Shown here: positions 50,020 through 60,606 of the stretch, piece after piece | How the letters are laid out: every line of letters begins with the position of its first letter | Position numbering within the stretch: position 1 is the first letter of the stretch | Source of the DNA: Flavobacterium frigidimaris | GTDB lineage: Bacteria; Bacteroidota; Bacteroidia; Flavobacteriales; Flavobacteriaceae | Reading direction: 5' to 3' | Length of the DNA stretch: 64,000 nucleotides | NCBI GenBank assembly: GCA_900129595.1 | Contig: FQWG01000024.1 | Coordinates: forward strand, 1 to 64,000 | Notes under the pieces: generated by a model | Database searches by the model: none | What the model saw: the letters and a program-made list of their open reading frames with translations, nothing else | Told to the model about the DNA's origin: nothing | Translations under genes and position numbers: made by a program

Positions 50020-50727
50020 CTAGTTGGTTTTAAATTTCCAAACCTGACCAACAGTTTCTCCTCCTTTATTGTCTTTTACAACAACTTGCCAGAAATATTG
50101 TGTTGCAGGTTCCAGTGTAACATCAAAAGAAATTGCACTTGTATTCTCGCTTACTTTTGCTGTAGGTGGATTGGTTTTTCCAAAATAAACATCATAAGTC
50201 AGAACGTCTTTTGTGTCAACATCTGTTGCTGTCCATTTTAGAGTTGCAGTCGTCGTATTCGACACAGAATTTATTGACGGCTGTACCAATTCCGGAGAAA
50301 AAGGCAAATGATTCACTACGGCATCGCCGGTAGTATAAAATTTATAAGTTGCCGTATAATTACTTGACAAACCCTTACTGTCAGTAGCTTTTACTCTCCA
50401 ATAGTAAGCAGTGTTTTTTTCTAATTCTGCAGATGTACTATTGGTTGTTACCTCCAGGGTCTTTACAATTTGAGAGAACGAATTATCTTTTGCAATCTGA
50501 ATCTGATAAGTGATATTATCTTTATTCTCATCAGTAGATAAAGCCCATTGAAATGCAATAATCTTGTCCAGGCATAATTTACCATCAGCCGGAGCTGTTA
50601 GTGCCGGTACAGTTGGTGCTATATTTACGATTGGTGGGACAACAACAGGATCTGAATCATCTCCGCCGCCTCCGCCACAAGCTGCAAATAAAAAACCAAT
50701 GATGGATAGGTATATAAAATTCTTCAT
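50020..50727 (-). CDS. Lipoprotein with two fibronectin type III-like domains
   Basis: 235 residues. Lipoprotein signal with lipobox LFAAC followed by a GGGGGDD linker, a common surface-export-type leader after cysteine in Bacteroidota. Two fibronectin type III-like domains follow (about 45-130 and 140-233; AYYWRVKATDSKG, TQYFWQVVVKDNKGG). Its start is two bases beyond the stop of the giant LRR gene, so it is co-transcribed and probably works with it at the cell surface. Confidence 0.85.
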   Translation of the reverse strand: MKNFIYLSIIGFLFAACGGGGGDDSDPVVVPPIVNIAPTVPALTAPADGKLCLDKIIAFQWALSTDENKDNITYQIQIAKDNSFSQIVKTLEVTTNSTSAELEKNTAYYWRVKATDSKGLSSNYTATYKFYTTGDAVVNHLPFSPELVQPSINSVSNTTTATLKWTATDVDTKDVLTYDVYFGKTNPPTAKVSENTSAISFDVTLEPATQYFWQVVVKDNKGGETVGQVWKFKTN

Positions 50728-50729
50728 TT

Positions 50730-53700
50730 TTATTTTTTTATAATTTTAATGTATTCCGGATTTTCCAAATAGATTTTGGCAGCATAAATTCCTGAAGGTT
50801 GGTTTTCAAGATTCAATTGTGCTTTTCCGCTTTCGATAGTATATGTTTTAGTCGAAACCAATTGCCCTGAGAAGTTGTATAATTCTATTTTAACTTCATT
50901 TTTAGCGGCTGGAATTTCAATTTCAAAACTTCCTGAAGTAGGGTTAGGGTAAGCAGATAAGATTTGTGATTCGAAATCTGAAACAGCAACCTTTTTAGAG
51001 AAAATACCTTCGCAGGCTTTTGCAGTGGCTACTTCGACTAATGCCGCTTTGTTAACATCTACAGAAAATGTTGCATCAGTGGTTTGAAACTGCTCAGCTC
51101 CGTCAACAAAAACAGTAAATGGTGCAGTTCCTGCTGTGATTTCAACATCAACGGTTTTGCTCGTAACACTTGATTTTCCTGTTATAATCGCACCTTTTGC
51201 AATAGTAACGGTAAAGTTTTGTTCGAAAATCATTTCCGGAATTGTAATCTTGATTTTGTAAACACCCGGAACTAAACTCGCTACTTTTAAGCTGTTGTTG
51301 GTAAAAGTGTAGGTTTTATCATTTATACTTGCCTGATAAGCAAAAGCCTGTTTTCCAACGATGCTGATTTCTCCATTGTTTTCGCCAAGACAAGATTCGC
51401 TTTTGGTTTCTACTGTAAAATTGTTTACCGGTAAAGTCATTTCGCCTGTACATTCTGTGTTGTAAGTTGCTATTCCATCTTTTTTGCTTAACCAGTTTGT
51501 ATTAGCATAATTTACGTCATCAACAAGAATACAGTATAATTTTGGATTTGATGTAAATAACAGATTGTTGAGTACAAGAGAAGTATTCTTCCCGTTTTGA
51601 AGGTTCAAACTCGTCAATTGATTCGAATTTACCCTTAATGAAGTCAATGCCGGATTTTTTGTAATATCTAATGCTTCAAGCATACTTCCAGAGGCTTCCA
51701 ATGTTATTAAGGCCTTATTATTAGAAACATCCAGAGTTTTTAGGTAGCAGCCTGATGCATCCAGATAAGTAAGCATTGTGTTTTTAGAAATATTTAAACC
51801 TGTCAAGGGTGAGTTTGAATTAATATTTAATGTTTTAAGAGACAAGTTTTTAGATAGGTCTATTGCTGCTAATTTATTATTATTAATAGTAAGATCTGTT
51901 AAAGCTGTGTTATTACTAAGATCAATGTTCGCAATTTTATTGGTATACAGAATTAATGTGCTTAATAAAGTGTTTTTTGATACATTAATCGTTGTTAGCT
52001 GATTACTTGAAGCATTGATGTTTTTTAAAGCTGTATTATTAGAAAAATCCAACGCTGTAAACTTATTAGAATAACAAACTACCTCCTCTACAGCCGTATT
52101 TGCAGACAGATCTAAAGTACTAAGATTGTTACCGGATACATCAACTAGCTTTAGTTTTTTGTTTGCAGACAGATCGATATTTGTAAGAGCCTGACCAAAG
52201 CAGTAAAATCTTTCTAAAGCAATAAAATCTGCTATACCTGTTAAGTCTGTTATTTTTTCTGTGGACGCAGGAATGTATAAATAGGTTACGTTCGAAATTT
52301 TTGAAGTTATAACTTTTCCATCAACTGCACCGGAATCTATTCCAAGACTAATCAAACGTTTTTCAAAGTTAACATCAGGAATAAGTGTGTATTGATAGTT
52401 TGTTTCGCACGGTTGTGACGAATAAGTCGCTTTTGCATCTTTAGCAATCCATTTTTCGTTAGAGAATGCAGCATCATCAACCTGAATACAAAGTAAATTT
52501 GGATTTTGAGTGAAATTTCCAAAAATTACTCTTTCCATGTTAACGTTGTTTCCGTTCTTCAGGTTCAGGTTATACAGGTTGTTACCGGCACAGTCGATTT
52601 CTTTTAATAAAGAATTTTTAGAAATATCTAAATTTTCTAGTTTGTTGATACTCGCACTTAAGACCGTTAGTTTAGTGTTTTTAGAAACATTCAAAACGGT
52701 AAGAGCATTCGTGCTGCAGTTTAAATTGCTTAATTGTAAATGGTTCGAAACATCTAATGCTGTAATGGCATTGTTACTGCAGTTTAAATTGCTTAATGAC
52801 ATATTATTAGAAATGTTTAAAACTGTAAGAGTATTTGAACTACAGTTCAAAGTAAGTAATTTGTTGTTTTTAGAAACATTTACAGCAGTCAATTGGTTTT
52901 TGCTTACATTTAAATTTGTCAGCAATAGATTATTGTCAACATTAATTGTTGTCAATTTGTTATCGGCAGCTTCCAATGAAGTCAATGCAGCAAAATCTTT
53001 TAAACCTGTCAGGTCAGTAATAGCGCTTTTTGATACGTTTAAAGAGGTTACAGTATCGATGCTGAATGTAACAACTTTTCCGTTTACACCATCTTTATCA
53101 ATGCCAAGAGCGATTAATTTGTTCTCAAAATTAACATCAGGAATCAAAGTGTAAGGTTCTTCATTTGGACAAGCTTCTGATGAAAAGCTTGTGTTCGCAT
53201 CTATTATTGCGCTCCATGTTGCATTTGAAAAAACTGCGTCATCAACCTGAATACAAGTTAAATAAGGGTTTTTCTTGAAATTAGAATTGTTGATATTCGT
53301 TATTAAACTATTGGCTCCGTTCTTTAAATTTAGTTTGTATAGTTTATTAGAGGACACGTTTACAGAAGACAATTTGGTGTTTTTAGATAAATCCAAGGTT
53401 TTGATTTGATTCTCGTAACACACTAGTCTGGTTAAAACTAAGTTATTCGAAAGATCTAAAGAAGTTAGTGAATTTTTATAAACAGAGAAATAGCTCAATT
53501 TTGTATTTTGAGATAAATCGATATCTTTAAATTTATTATTACCTAAAAGCAAGTCAGTCAGTTTGACATTTTTAGAAATATCCAAAGTCGTTAATTGATT
53601 GTTCTCAACATTGAGGAAATCTAATTGTGTATTTTTAGAAACATCAAGATTTGTTAGTTGATTGCTGCTAATTGACAGGGACCATATTAAAGTATTGTTC

Positions 53701-56660
53701 GATAAATCAATATTTGCTAATTTATTATTATCAAGATTCAGAACAAATAATTCAGTATTTTGAGAAAGATTAATTGTTTCGATTTTGTTATTTCCTGCGT
53801 TTAATGTCTTCAAACCCGTGAAATCCTGAATACCTGTTAAATCAGAAATTTTATTACTACTGTCATTTAAGACTAAATTGGTTAATTTTGATATACTTAA
53901 AGTACGTACTTTTCCATTTTCACCATCTTTATCTATCCCTTGGGCGATTAGTATTCTTTCAAAATTTGGGTCAGGAATTAATGTTTGTTGTTCGTTTAGC
54001 GGACAAGCCTGAATTGAATAATTTGCAGTTGCATCTTTTGCAATCCAGTTTGCGTCAGCAAATGCGGCATCATCAACCTCGATACATACTAATTTTGGGT
54101 TTTGGGTAAAATTGCCAAAAATCATACGTTGCATATTGGCGTTATTGCTGTTTTTCACGTTTAGATTGTGCAGGTTATTAGAAGCACAATCTACCTCTTT
54201 TAGATTTTTGTTTTTAGAAAGATCGAGGTTTATTATTTTATTAAAACTTGCGCTTAGATGGGTTAATTTAGTATTGCGGGATACGTCTAGTGCAGGAATG
54301 TTATTGTTGTTGCATTTTAGTTGTGTTAAAAATGTATTGTCGTTAACATTCAGTGCAGTCAAACTGTTTTTAGAACAATCTAAAGAAGTTAAAGACACAA
54401 AATCTTCAATTCCTGTCAGGTCTTTAATGTTGCTGTTAGATACATTTAAGGATGCAAGGTTAAGTATGCTGGAGGTTAAAACCTTTCCATTTTTACCATC
54501 TTTGTCAATTCCTTGTAAAATTAATGCATCTTCAAAATTTGAGTCGGGAATTAAGGTGTAGCTTAAGACTACATCACAAGAATTGGAATAAGTAGCAGCC
54601 GCATCTTTTAATTTTGACCAATTCGTATTAGAATACTCGACATCGTCTACTTCGATACAGCTTAATTTTGCATATATAAAACCTCTATAATTAGAGGTGT
54701 TGGTTATGAAATTTTTATTATTACCATTTTTAAGGTTTAAATAAGATAAGTCATAATTATAGCCACAAGTAACTTTAGTCAATAAAGTATTTTTAGAAAC
54801 ATCTAATGATTTCAGTGCGTTTTGATCGCAGTTTAGATTCAATAATTGTAGATTTTTAGAAAGATCCAGTAATTTTATATCGTTACTCTCTATGTCTAAA
54901 TATTGTAATGACGGATTGTTGGTAACATCCAAAGTTTTGATTTCTGTGTTTTTGCATTCAAGGCTTTGTAATGCAATGTTTTGAGAAATATCTATTATTG
55001 CTAAAGGATTCTGATCACAGCTTAACGTTTTTAATGCCGTGTTTTTTGTAACATTAAGTTCCGTAATTTTATTTGTAGAAATTAATAATTTTTCTAAAGC
55101 CAGATTTGAGGTTACATCAATTTTGGTTAACTTATTATTAGTTAAAGTTAATTCCTTAAGATTTAAATTCTTAGAAACATCAATTTCTGAAAAATTGTTA
55201 CTCCAGCAGGAAAAAGTCGACAGTTGAGTAAAAGGACTCAGATCAATTTTTGTTATCTTACTATTGGCTCCATTTGTAAGTTCTAATGATTTTAAGTTGG
55301 TAAAATATTCTATTCCTGTTAAATCAGTTACAGCAGCTATGTTAATGTTTAGTCTTTCAGCATTTAAGGCTTTAGATTTCATTACTTTACCGTCAATTAT
55401 ACCATCAACACTACTCGCTATTAAACCTTTTTCAAATTCCGGATCCGGTATTAAGATATATTCAGGGGTTTGGCAGGTTATTGAGAAATTAACATTTTTG
55501 TCTTTGAATGTGTTCCAATTATTGGTAGAATAGGCAGGATCATCAACTAGGATACAATATAAACTTGGAGTGTAGTTTAGGTTTATTTTTTGTAGTAAAG
55601 TATTTTTTCCATTCTGAAGATTTAATGTTTCAAGTCTTGCGTTTTCATGACACTGTATAGTAGTTAAAGCCGTATTTTTACTTAAATCCAATGCAGTCAA
55701 AAGATTTGAGTTTACATACAGATTTATTATTTTTTTATTTGCAGAAAGGTCTAAGCTGCTCAACTGGTTGCCGCTGCAATATAATTCTATCAACTCCGGA
55801 AGATTAGAAAGATCTAAGCTCGAAATTTTGTTGTTAGGACAATATAAATTAACGAGTTTAGAGTTTTTAGAAACATTCAGACTTGTAATAGTGTAGTTAG
55901 AATCGCATCGCAGTGTTGTTAATTCAATATTCTTAGATGCATCCAGTGTTGTCAATTTATTGCCCATTACATATAATTGAGTCAAAGAGACGAAATCTTC
56001 AATCCCGGTTAAATTAGTAATGTTGCTGCTTGAAACATCTAACGATGTTATTGTAGCGATGTTACTTGTCTGTACTTTTCCGTCAGGCAATCCGGAATCA
56101 ATACCCAAAGCGATTAATTTATTTTCAAAATTGATATCCGGAATTTGTGTGTATTTTTCTGTTCCTGCTACATATACCTGAACGTGGTCAATTAAAACCT
56201 TGAAAGCGGCATTATCAAAACTAAAAGTGGCAATTGATAAGTCGTACGACAGATTTGCGTCCGGAGTGAAGGTTGCTTCTATTTCATTCCAGGAATTATT
56301 TTTGGCGAGAGTACTTGAAGATAAAGTAGTAGCGCTTCCGTTTTTTGATATGTTTAATGAAATTGGATGATTCCCGCTATAATTACTATCGAGGTATTGG
56401 TACTTAAGTTTTATGGTGTAGGTAACGCCTGCCTGCAACGGAACTTGTGCAGTAATTTTAGGAGAGGAGTTTATATAGGATAATTGTGCACTAAATCTCC
56501 CTTCATAATTAGCAGTGGAGAAACTGATACCATTTGTGGCAGTCCAATTTTGAAGTGTATTTCCTGCCCAAAGATTAAGCCCCCCATTTGGGACTAAATT
56601 GGTTTGTGCATAAATAGAAAAATTTGCCAGAAACAGCAATAAGAGTAGTTTTGTTTTCAT
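50730..56660 (-). CDS. Giant leucine-rich-repeat protein secreted by T9SS (six repeat modules)
   Basis: 1976 residues. A signal peptide ends IYAQ; residues ~20-170 look like a carbohydrate-binding beta domain. Six modules follow, each opening with LIPDxxFE and GIDxxxxDGKV-type sequence (near residues 173, 405, 705, 895, 1172, 1427), holding leucine-rich repeats of LxxLDVSxNxxLxxLxCxxN type and closing with CIxVDDxxYxxxxW (near 370, 672, 862, 1142, 1397, 1715). A SprB-like repeat (ESCLGENNGEISI) precedes the C-terminal type A sorting domain (SAYPNPTSGSFEIEI ... IKIIKK, last ~80 residues). A surface or extracellular adhesin-like cargo. Confidence 0.9.
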   Translation of the reverse strand: MKTKLLLLLFLANFSIYAQTNLVPNGGLNLWAGNTLQNWTATNGISFSTANYEGRFSAQLSYINSSPKITAQVPLQAGVTYTIKLKYQYLDSNYSGNHPISLNISKNGSATTLSSSTLAKNNSWNEIEATFTPDANLSYDLSIATFSFDNAAFKVLIDHVQVYVAGTEKYTQIPDINFENKLIALGIDSGLPDGKVQTSNIATITSLDVSSSNITNLTGIEDFVSLTQLYVMGNKLTTLDASKNIELTTLRCDSNYTITSLNVSKNSKLVNLYCPNNKISSLDLSNLPELIELYCSGNQLSSLDLSANKKIINLYVNSNLLTALDLSKNTALTTIQCHENARLETLNLQNGKNTLLQKINLNYTPSLYCILVDDPAYSTNNWNTFKDKNVNFSITCQTPEYILIPDPEFEKGLIASSVDGIIDGKVMKSKALNAERLNINIAAVTDLTGIEYFTNLKSLELTNGANSKITKIDLSPFTQLSTFSCWSNNFSEIDVSKNLNLKELTLTNNKLTKIDVTSNLALEKLLISTNKITELNVTKNTALKTLSCDQNPLAIIDISQNIALQSLECKNTEIKTLDVTNNPSLQYLDIESNDIKLLDLSKNLQLLNLNCDQNALKSLDVSKNTLLTKVTCGYNYDLSYLNLKNGNNKNFITNTSNYRGFIYAKLSCIEVDDVEYSNTNWSKLKDAAATYSNSCDVVLSYTLIPDSNFEDALILQGIDKDGKNGKVLTSSILNLASLNVSNSNIKDLTGIEDFVSLTSLDCSKNSLTALNVNDNTFLTQLKCNNNNIPALDVSRNTKLTHLSASFNKIINLDLSKNKNLKEVDCASNNLHNLNVKNSNNANMQRMIFGNFTQNPKLVCIEVDDAAFADANWIAKDATANYSIQACPLNEQQTLIPDPNFERILIAQGIDKDGENGKVRTLSISKLTNLVLNDSSNKISDLTGIQDFTGLKTLNAGNNKIETINLSQNTELFVLNLDNNKLANIDLSNNTLIWSLSISSNQLTNLDVSKNTQLDFLNVENNQLTTLDISKNVKLTDLLLGNNKFKDIDLSQNTKLSYFSVYKNSLTSLDLSNNLVLTRLVCYENQIKTLDLSKNTKLSSVNVSSNKLYKLNLKNGANSLITNINNSNFKKNPYLTCIQVDDAVFSNATWSAIIDANTSFSSEACPNEEPYTLIPDVNFENKLIALGIDKDGVNGKVVTFSIDTVTSLNVSKSAITDLTGLKDFAALTSLEAADNKLTTINVDNNLLLTNLNVSKNQLTAVNVSKNNKLLTLNCSSNTLTVLNISNNMSLSNLNCSNNAITALDVSNHLQLSNLNCSTNALTVLNVSKNTKLTVLSASINKLENLDISKNSLLKEIDCAGNNLYNLNLKNGNNVNMERVIFGNFTQNPNLLCIQVDDAAFSNEKWIAKDAKATYSSQPCETNYQYTLIPDVNFEKRLISLGIDSGAVDGKVITSKISNVTYLYIPASTEKITDLTGIADFIALERFYCFGQALTNIDLSANKKLKLVDVSGNNLSTLDLSANTAVEEVVCYSNKFTALDFSNNTALKNINASSNQLTTINVSKNTLLSTLILYTNKIANIDLSNNTALTDLTINNNKLAAIDLSKNLSLKTLNINSNSPLTGLNISKNTMLTYLDASGCYLKTLDVSNNKALITLEASGSMLEALDITKNPALTSLRVNSNQLTSLNLQNGKNTSLVLNNLLFTSNPKLYCILVDDVNYANTNWLSKKDGIATYNTECTGEMTLPVNNFTVETKSESCLGENNGEISIVGKQAFAYQASINDKTYTFTNNSLKVASLVPGVYKIKITIPEMIFEQNFTVTIAKGAIITGKSSVTSKTVDVEITAGTAPFTVFVDGAEQFQTTDATFSVDVNKAALVEVATAKACEGIFSKKVAVSDFESQILSAYPNPTSGSFEIEIPAAKNEVKIELYNFSGQLVSTKTYTIESGKAQLNLENQPSGIYAAKIYLENPEYIKIIKK

Positions 56661-56946
56661 AGATAAGATTTATGATTAGGTCGCGCAAGTGTACAAATTA
56701 GAATTCAGATTTCATTACGGGAAGACGTAAGAACATCGTTCTTTTTTAACATATTTTACATTGAAATAATTTAGGTAAGAAATTTACTTTTGATTTAATC
56801 AAAATCTTTATTTTTAAAGTCTTAAATAAAGATTTAAGTTCTCTTTTATAGTAAGGTAAAAATCATAACACAGTGTTAATCGTTAGTTTTATGTAACAAA
56901 AAATCATAATTTAGACCCATATTTTAACTTTATTAAAAATAGATAG

Positions 56947-58581
56947 ATGAGTTCTATAAAATTAAATACATTATCTGCCTTTGCATTACTTGTATTAGCA
57001 GGTTGCAGTGCTACTTTGCAGGCACAGGTTTCTACCTCTAAAGAAATAATTACTGCTCCTTTAGCAGTGGTTAAAAAAGCACCGCTTAGTGAAAATGAAT
57101 TAAAAAGATGGAGCCATCTTGATCTAATCAAAGATTCAATTCCTGGAATGAGTGTTGATAAGGCTTACGCCGAATTATTACAAGGAAAAAAAGGCGTAAA
57201 AGTAATTGTAGGTATTGTAGATTCAGGTGTCGATATCGAACATCCGGATTTACAGGGAATGATCTGGACCAATCCTAAAGAAATTGCGGGTAACGGAATC
57301 GATGACGATAAAAATGGTTTTATTGATGATGTTCACGGATGGAATTTTCTTGGTGATGCCGTTCATGAAAATCTTGAAATGACACGTATTGTCAAAAAAG
57401 GAGATGATGGATCAGCGCAATACAAAGCGGCTTTAGCACAATACGAAGAAAAATCTAAAAAAGTTATAGAAGACAAACAACAAGTAGACTTCTTGCTAGA
57501 TGTGCATAATACTATAAAAAAAGAGTTAAATAAAACAACTTACAAGTTAGAAGATTTAAGTAAAGTTTCGTCAGTAGATCCAAAAGTTGCCAGAGCTAAA
57601 ATGATCATGACTCAAATTTTGACTAATGCAGGACCAACTTTTGATCCTGAGGCAGAATTAGAAGACTACAGGGAATCTGTTTACGATCAGTTCAATTATA
57701 ATTTGAATAAGGATTATGACGGAAGAAAAATCGTAGGTGACAATCCGGAAGATATCAAAGACAAATATTATGGCAACAATGTTGTTTTTGGACCAGACAA
57801 AGAAAAAGCATTGCACGGAACTCACGTTGCCGGAATTATTGCCCAAATTCGTGGTAATGATTTAGGTGGCGATGGTGTTGCAAACAATGTCGAAATATTA
57901 ACAGTGAGAGCAGTTCCTGACGGAGATGAGTACGATAAAGACATCGCTTTGGCCATTCGTTATGCAGTTGATAACGGAGCAAAAGTAATTAATGGAAGTT
58001 TCGGGAAAAGTTTTTCTCCACACAAAAAATGGGTTTACGATGCCATAAAATATGCGGCCAAAAAAGATGTTTTAATTGTACACGCAGCAGGAAATGACGG
58101 ATACAATATCGATAAAACAGAAAACATTAATTACCCAAATGATTCTGAAGATAATGTAAAAGAATTTGCTAATAACGTGATCACAATTGGAGCCATAAAC
58201 AATAAGTATGGAGAAAATGTAGTAGCGCCGTTTTCAAACTTTGGTAAAATAAACGTTGATGTTTTTGCCCCGGGTGAAGAAATTTATGCAACGGTTCCCA
58301 ATAATAAATACAAGTATTTGCAAGGAACATCAATGGCATCACCAAATGCGGCAGGAGTTGCAGCATTAATTCGTTCCTACTATCCGAAACTGAAAGCCGC
58401 TCAGGTAAAACAAATTTTAATGGATTCAGGAGTAGCACTTCCTTCCATGATAATTTTAGGTGAGAATCCAAATCCGGAACAGAAACCCGTAGCAGTTTCT
58501 GCTGCAGAATCCTCAAGAACAGCTAAAATGGTCAATGCTTATAATGCTTTATTGATGGCAGAAAAGATGTCTAAGAAATAA
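56947..58581 (+). CDS. S8-family subtilisin-like protease, lipoprotein
   Basis: 544 residues. Lipobox LVLAGC (Cys20) or a signal peptide ending LQAQ. The catalytic triad is Asp92 (GIVDSGVDIEHPD), His290 (HGTHVAGI) and Ser462 (GTSMASPNAAG), with the oxyanion Asn in HAAGNDG. A ~130-residue insert lies between the Asp and His blocks. Probably surface or periplasmic. It is divergent from the LRR gene and followed by an aminopeptidase gene, so both may serve extracellular protein use. Confidence 0.93.
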   Translation: MSSIKLNTLSAFALLVLAGCSATLQAQVSTSKEIITAPLAVVKKAPLSENELKRWSHLDLIKDSIPGMSVDKAYAELLQGKKGVKVIVGIVDSGVDIEHPDLQGMIWTNPKEIAGNGIDDDKNGFIDDVHGWNFLGDAVHENLEMTRIVKKGDDGSAQYKAALAQYEEKSKKVIEDKQQVDFLLDVHNTIKKELNKTTYKLEDLSKVSSVDPKVARAKMIMTQILTNAGPTFDPEAELEDYRESVYDQFNYNLNKDYDGRKIVGDNPEDIKDKYYGNNVVFGPDKEKALHGTHVAGIIAQIRGNDLGGDGVANNVEILTVRAVPDGDEYDKDIALAIRYAVDNGAKVINGSFGKSFSPHKKWVYDAIKYAAKKDVLIVHAAGNDGYNIDKTENINYPNDSEDNVKEFANNVITIGAINNKYGENVVAPFSNFGKINVDVFAPGEEIYATVPNNKYKYLQGTSMASPNAAGVAALIRSYYPKLKAAQVKQILMDSGVALPSMIILGENPNPEQKPVAVSAAESSRTAKMVNAYNALLMAEKMSKK

Positions 58582-58603
58582 AAATAATATACAGTACTAA
58601 TCC

Positions 58604-58635
58604 AATGGAAGAGTGGCAGCTCTTCCATTTTTATT
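58604..58635 (+). terminator. Terminator between subtilase and M1 peptidase genes
   Basis: AATGGAAGAG and CTCTTCCATT form a perfect stem around TGGCAG, followed by TTTATT. Confidence 0.8.
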
Positions 58636-58638
58636 AAC

Positions 58639-60525
58639 ATGATGATGCGAAAAATTTTACTACTTTCCTTTTTGAGTTTGGGTTTAAGCCCTGCATTTGC
58701 ACAAAATGCACCATATTGGCAACAACACGTTGATTACAAAATGGAAGTTTCCATGGATGTAAAAAACTATCAGTACAAAGGAAAACAAGAATTGGTCTAC
58801 ACCAATAATTCTCCGGATACTTTAAAAAAGGTTTACTATCATTTATTTCTAAATGCATTTCAGCCAGGGAGCGAAATGGATGCGCGTTTGCATACCATAA
58901 AAGACCCTGACGGAAGAATGGTAACCAAAGTAAAAGGTGCCGATGGAAAAGAGGTAAAACAAAGCCGAATTGAAACATTAAAACCTAACGAAATTGGATT
59001 CCTGAAAATTACCAATCTGAAACAAGATGGTGTAACGGCTCAAACCAGAGTTTCAGGAACAATAATGGAAGTGACTTTGGCAAAACCAATTTTGCCGAAT
59101 TCGAAAACTACTTTTACGCTGGATTTTGATGGTCAGGTTCCGCTTCAGATTCGTCGTACAGGACGTAATAATTCTGAAGGAGTCGAATTGTCGATGTCGC
59201 AATGGTATCCTAAATTAGCTGAATTTGATTTTGAAGGCTGGCATGCAGATCCTTACATAGGAAGAGAGTTTCATGGAGTTTGGGGTAATTTTGATGTAAA
59301 AATTACAATTGATAAAGACTATACGATTGGTGGTTCAGGATATTTGCAGGACAAGAACGAAATTGGACACGGATATCAGGATGCAGGTGTAACAGTTACT
59401 TATCCAAAGAAAACAAAAACGTTGACATGGCATTTTATTGCGCCAAATGTTCATGATTTTACATGGGCAGCGGACAAAGAATACACGCATGATATTGTAA
59501 AAGGACCAAATGATGTCGATTTACATTTCTTCTACAAAAACAATCCGAAAACAACTGAAAATTGGAAACAATTAGAGCCTTTAATGGTAAAAGTTATGGA
59601 GTATTACAACAATAGAGTAGGAGCATATCCGTACAAACAATACTCGTTTATTCAGGGTGGAGATGGCGGAATGGAATACGCAATGTGTACGTTAATATTA
59701 GGAAACGGAACCCTTCAGGGAATTCTGGGAACAGCAACGCACGAATTAGGACATTCATGGTTTCAGCATATTCTGGCTTCAAATGAATCAAAACACCCTT
59801 GGATGGATGAAGGTTTTACAACCTATATCGAAGACAGTGCTTTGAATGAATTAAAAGGAGATAAAAAAGAAGTAAATCCGTTTAAAGGAAATTATGCAGC
59901 TTATTACCAATTAGTAAATTCAGGAAAAGAACAGCCACAAGGAACTCATGGTGATCGTTATGACGAAAACAGACCGTATAGTATTTCAGCTTATATAAAA
60001 GGAAGTATCTTTTTATCACAATTAGAATATGTAATTGGTAAAGAAAATGTAGATGCTACTCTAAAAAGATATTTTAACGATTTCAAATTCAAACATCCAA
60101 CTCCAAACGATATCAAAAGAACAGCTGAAAGAGTTTCAGGAGCGGAGTTAGACTGGTATTTAATCGATTGGACAGAAACAACAAATACAATTGATTACGG
60201 CATCAAAGATGTGGCAGATAATGCAGGAAAAACTACTGTAAGTTTAGAAAGAATCGGCAGAATGCCAATGCCAATAGACCTGACAGTTCAATACACTGAC
60301 GGAACTTCTGAAACTTTCTATATTCCGTTAAGAATGATGAATTTTATTAAGCCAAATCCAAATCCTGAAGTAAAAAGAACAGTTCTGGAAGATTGGGCCT
60401 GGGCACAATCTAACTATAGTTTTACGATAGACAAAAACAAATCAGCGATCAAAAAAATCACCATAGATCCAAACGGATTAATGGCGGATGTAAAAGCTGC
60501 AAATAATGTTTTTGAAGTGAAGTAA
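58639..60525 (+). CDS. M1-family metalloaminopeptidase
   Basis: 628 residues. Signal peptide ending AFAQ. Zinc site HELGH (His368, Glu369, His372) with Glu391 in WMDEGFTT, 18 residues on as usual for M1. The exopeptidase signature GGDGGMEYAMCT precedes it, a divergent form of GxMEN. It hydrolyses N-terminal residues of peptides outside the cytoplasm. Three in-frame ATG codons (58639, 58642, 58648 region) could start translation. It follows the subtilase gene, separated by a terminator. Confidence 0.92.
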   Translation: MMMRKILLLSFLSLGLSPAFAQNAPYWQQHVDYKMEVSMDVKNYQYKGKQELVYTNNSPDTLKKVYYHLFLNAFQPGSEMDARLHTIKDPDGRMVTKVKGADGKEVKQSRIETLKPNEIGFLKITNLKQDGVTAQTRVSGTIMEVTLAKPILPNSKTTFTLDFDGQVPLQIRRTGRNNSEGVELSMSQWYPKLAEFDFEGWHADPYIGREFHGVWGNFDVKITIDKDYTIGGSGYLQDKNEIGHGYQDAGVTVTYPKKTKTLTWHFIAPNVHDFTWAADKEYTHDIVKGPNDVDLHFFYKNNPKTTENWKQLEPLMVKVMEYYNNRVGAYPYKQYSFIQGGDGGMEYAMCTLILGNGTLQGILGTATHELGHSWFQHILASNESKHPWMDEGFTTYIEDSALNELKGDKKEVNPFKGNYAAYYQLVNSGKEQPQGTHGDRYDENRPYSISAYIKGSIFLSQLEYVIGKENVDATLKRYFNDFKFKHPTPNDIKRTAERVSGAELDWYLIDWTETTNTIDYGIKDVADNAGKTTVSLERIGRMPMPIDLTVQYTDGTSETFYIPLRMMNFIKPNPNPEVKRTVLEDWAWAQSNYSFTIDKNKSAIKKITIDPNGLMADVKAANNVFEVK

Positions 60526-60550
60526 TTTTCACCCTAAACATTAATACATA

Positions 60551-60590
60551 AAAAAATGCCCGTTTAAATTAATAAACGGGCATTTTTATT
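60551..60590. terminator. Bidirectional terminator between M1 peptidase and threonine dehydrogenase-like genes
   Basis: AAAAATGCCCGTTT and AAACGGGCATTTTT pair around an 8-base loop, with A and T tracts on both sides of convergent genes. Confidence 0.9.
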
Positions 60591-60606
60591 TCATAGGCAA
60601 TTGAAA

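Noticed and set aside
52510-54561. Two sizeable plus-strand open frames (214 and 149 codons) antisense to the LRR gene
   Set aside because: They are mirror images of the repeated LRR codons; the minus-strand frame is continuous over 1976 residues with clear domains, and the antisense products are Leu/Phe-rich with no family features.
50730-56660. Regularly spaced repeats that could suggest a CRISPR array or minisatellite
   Set aside because: The repetition is at the protein level (leucine-rich repeats), with variable DNA spacing and an intact reading frame; no identical direct repeats separated by unique spacers.
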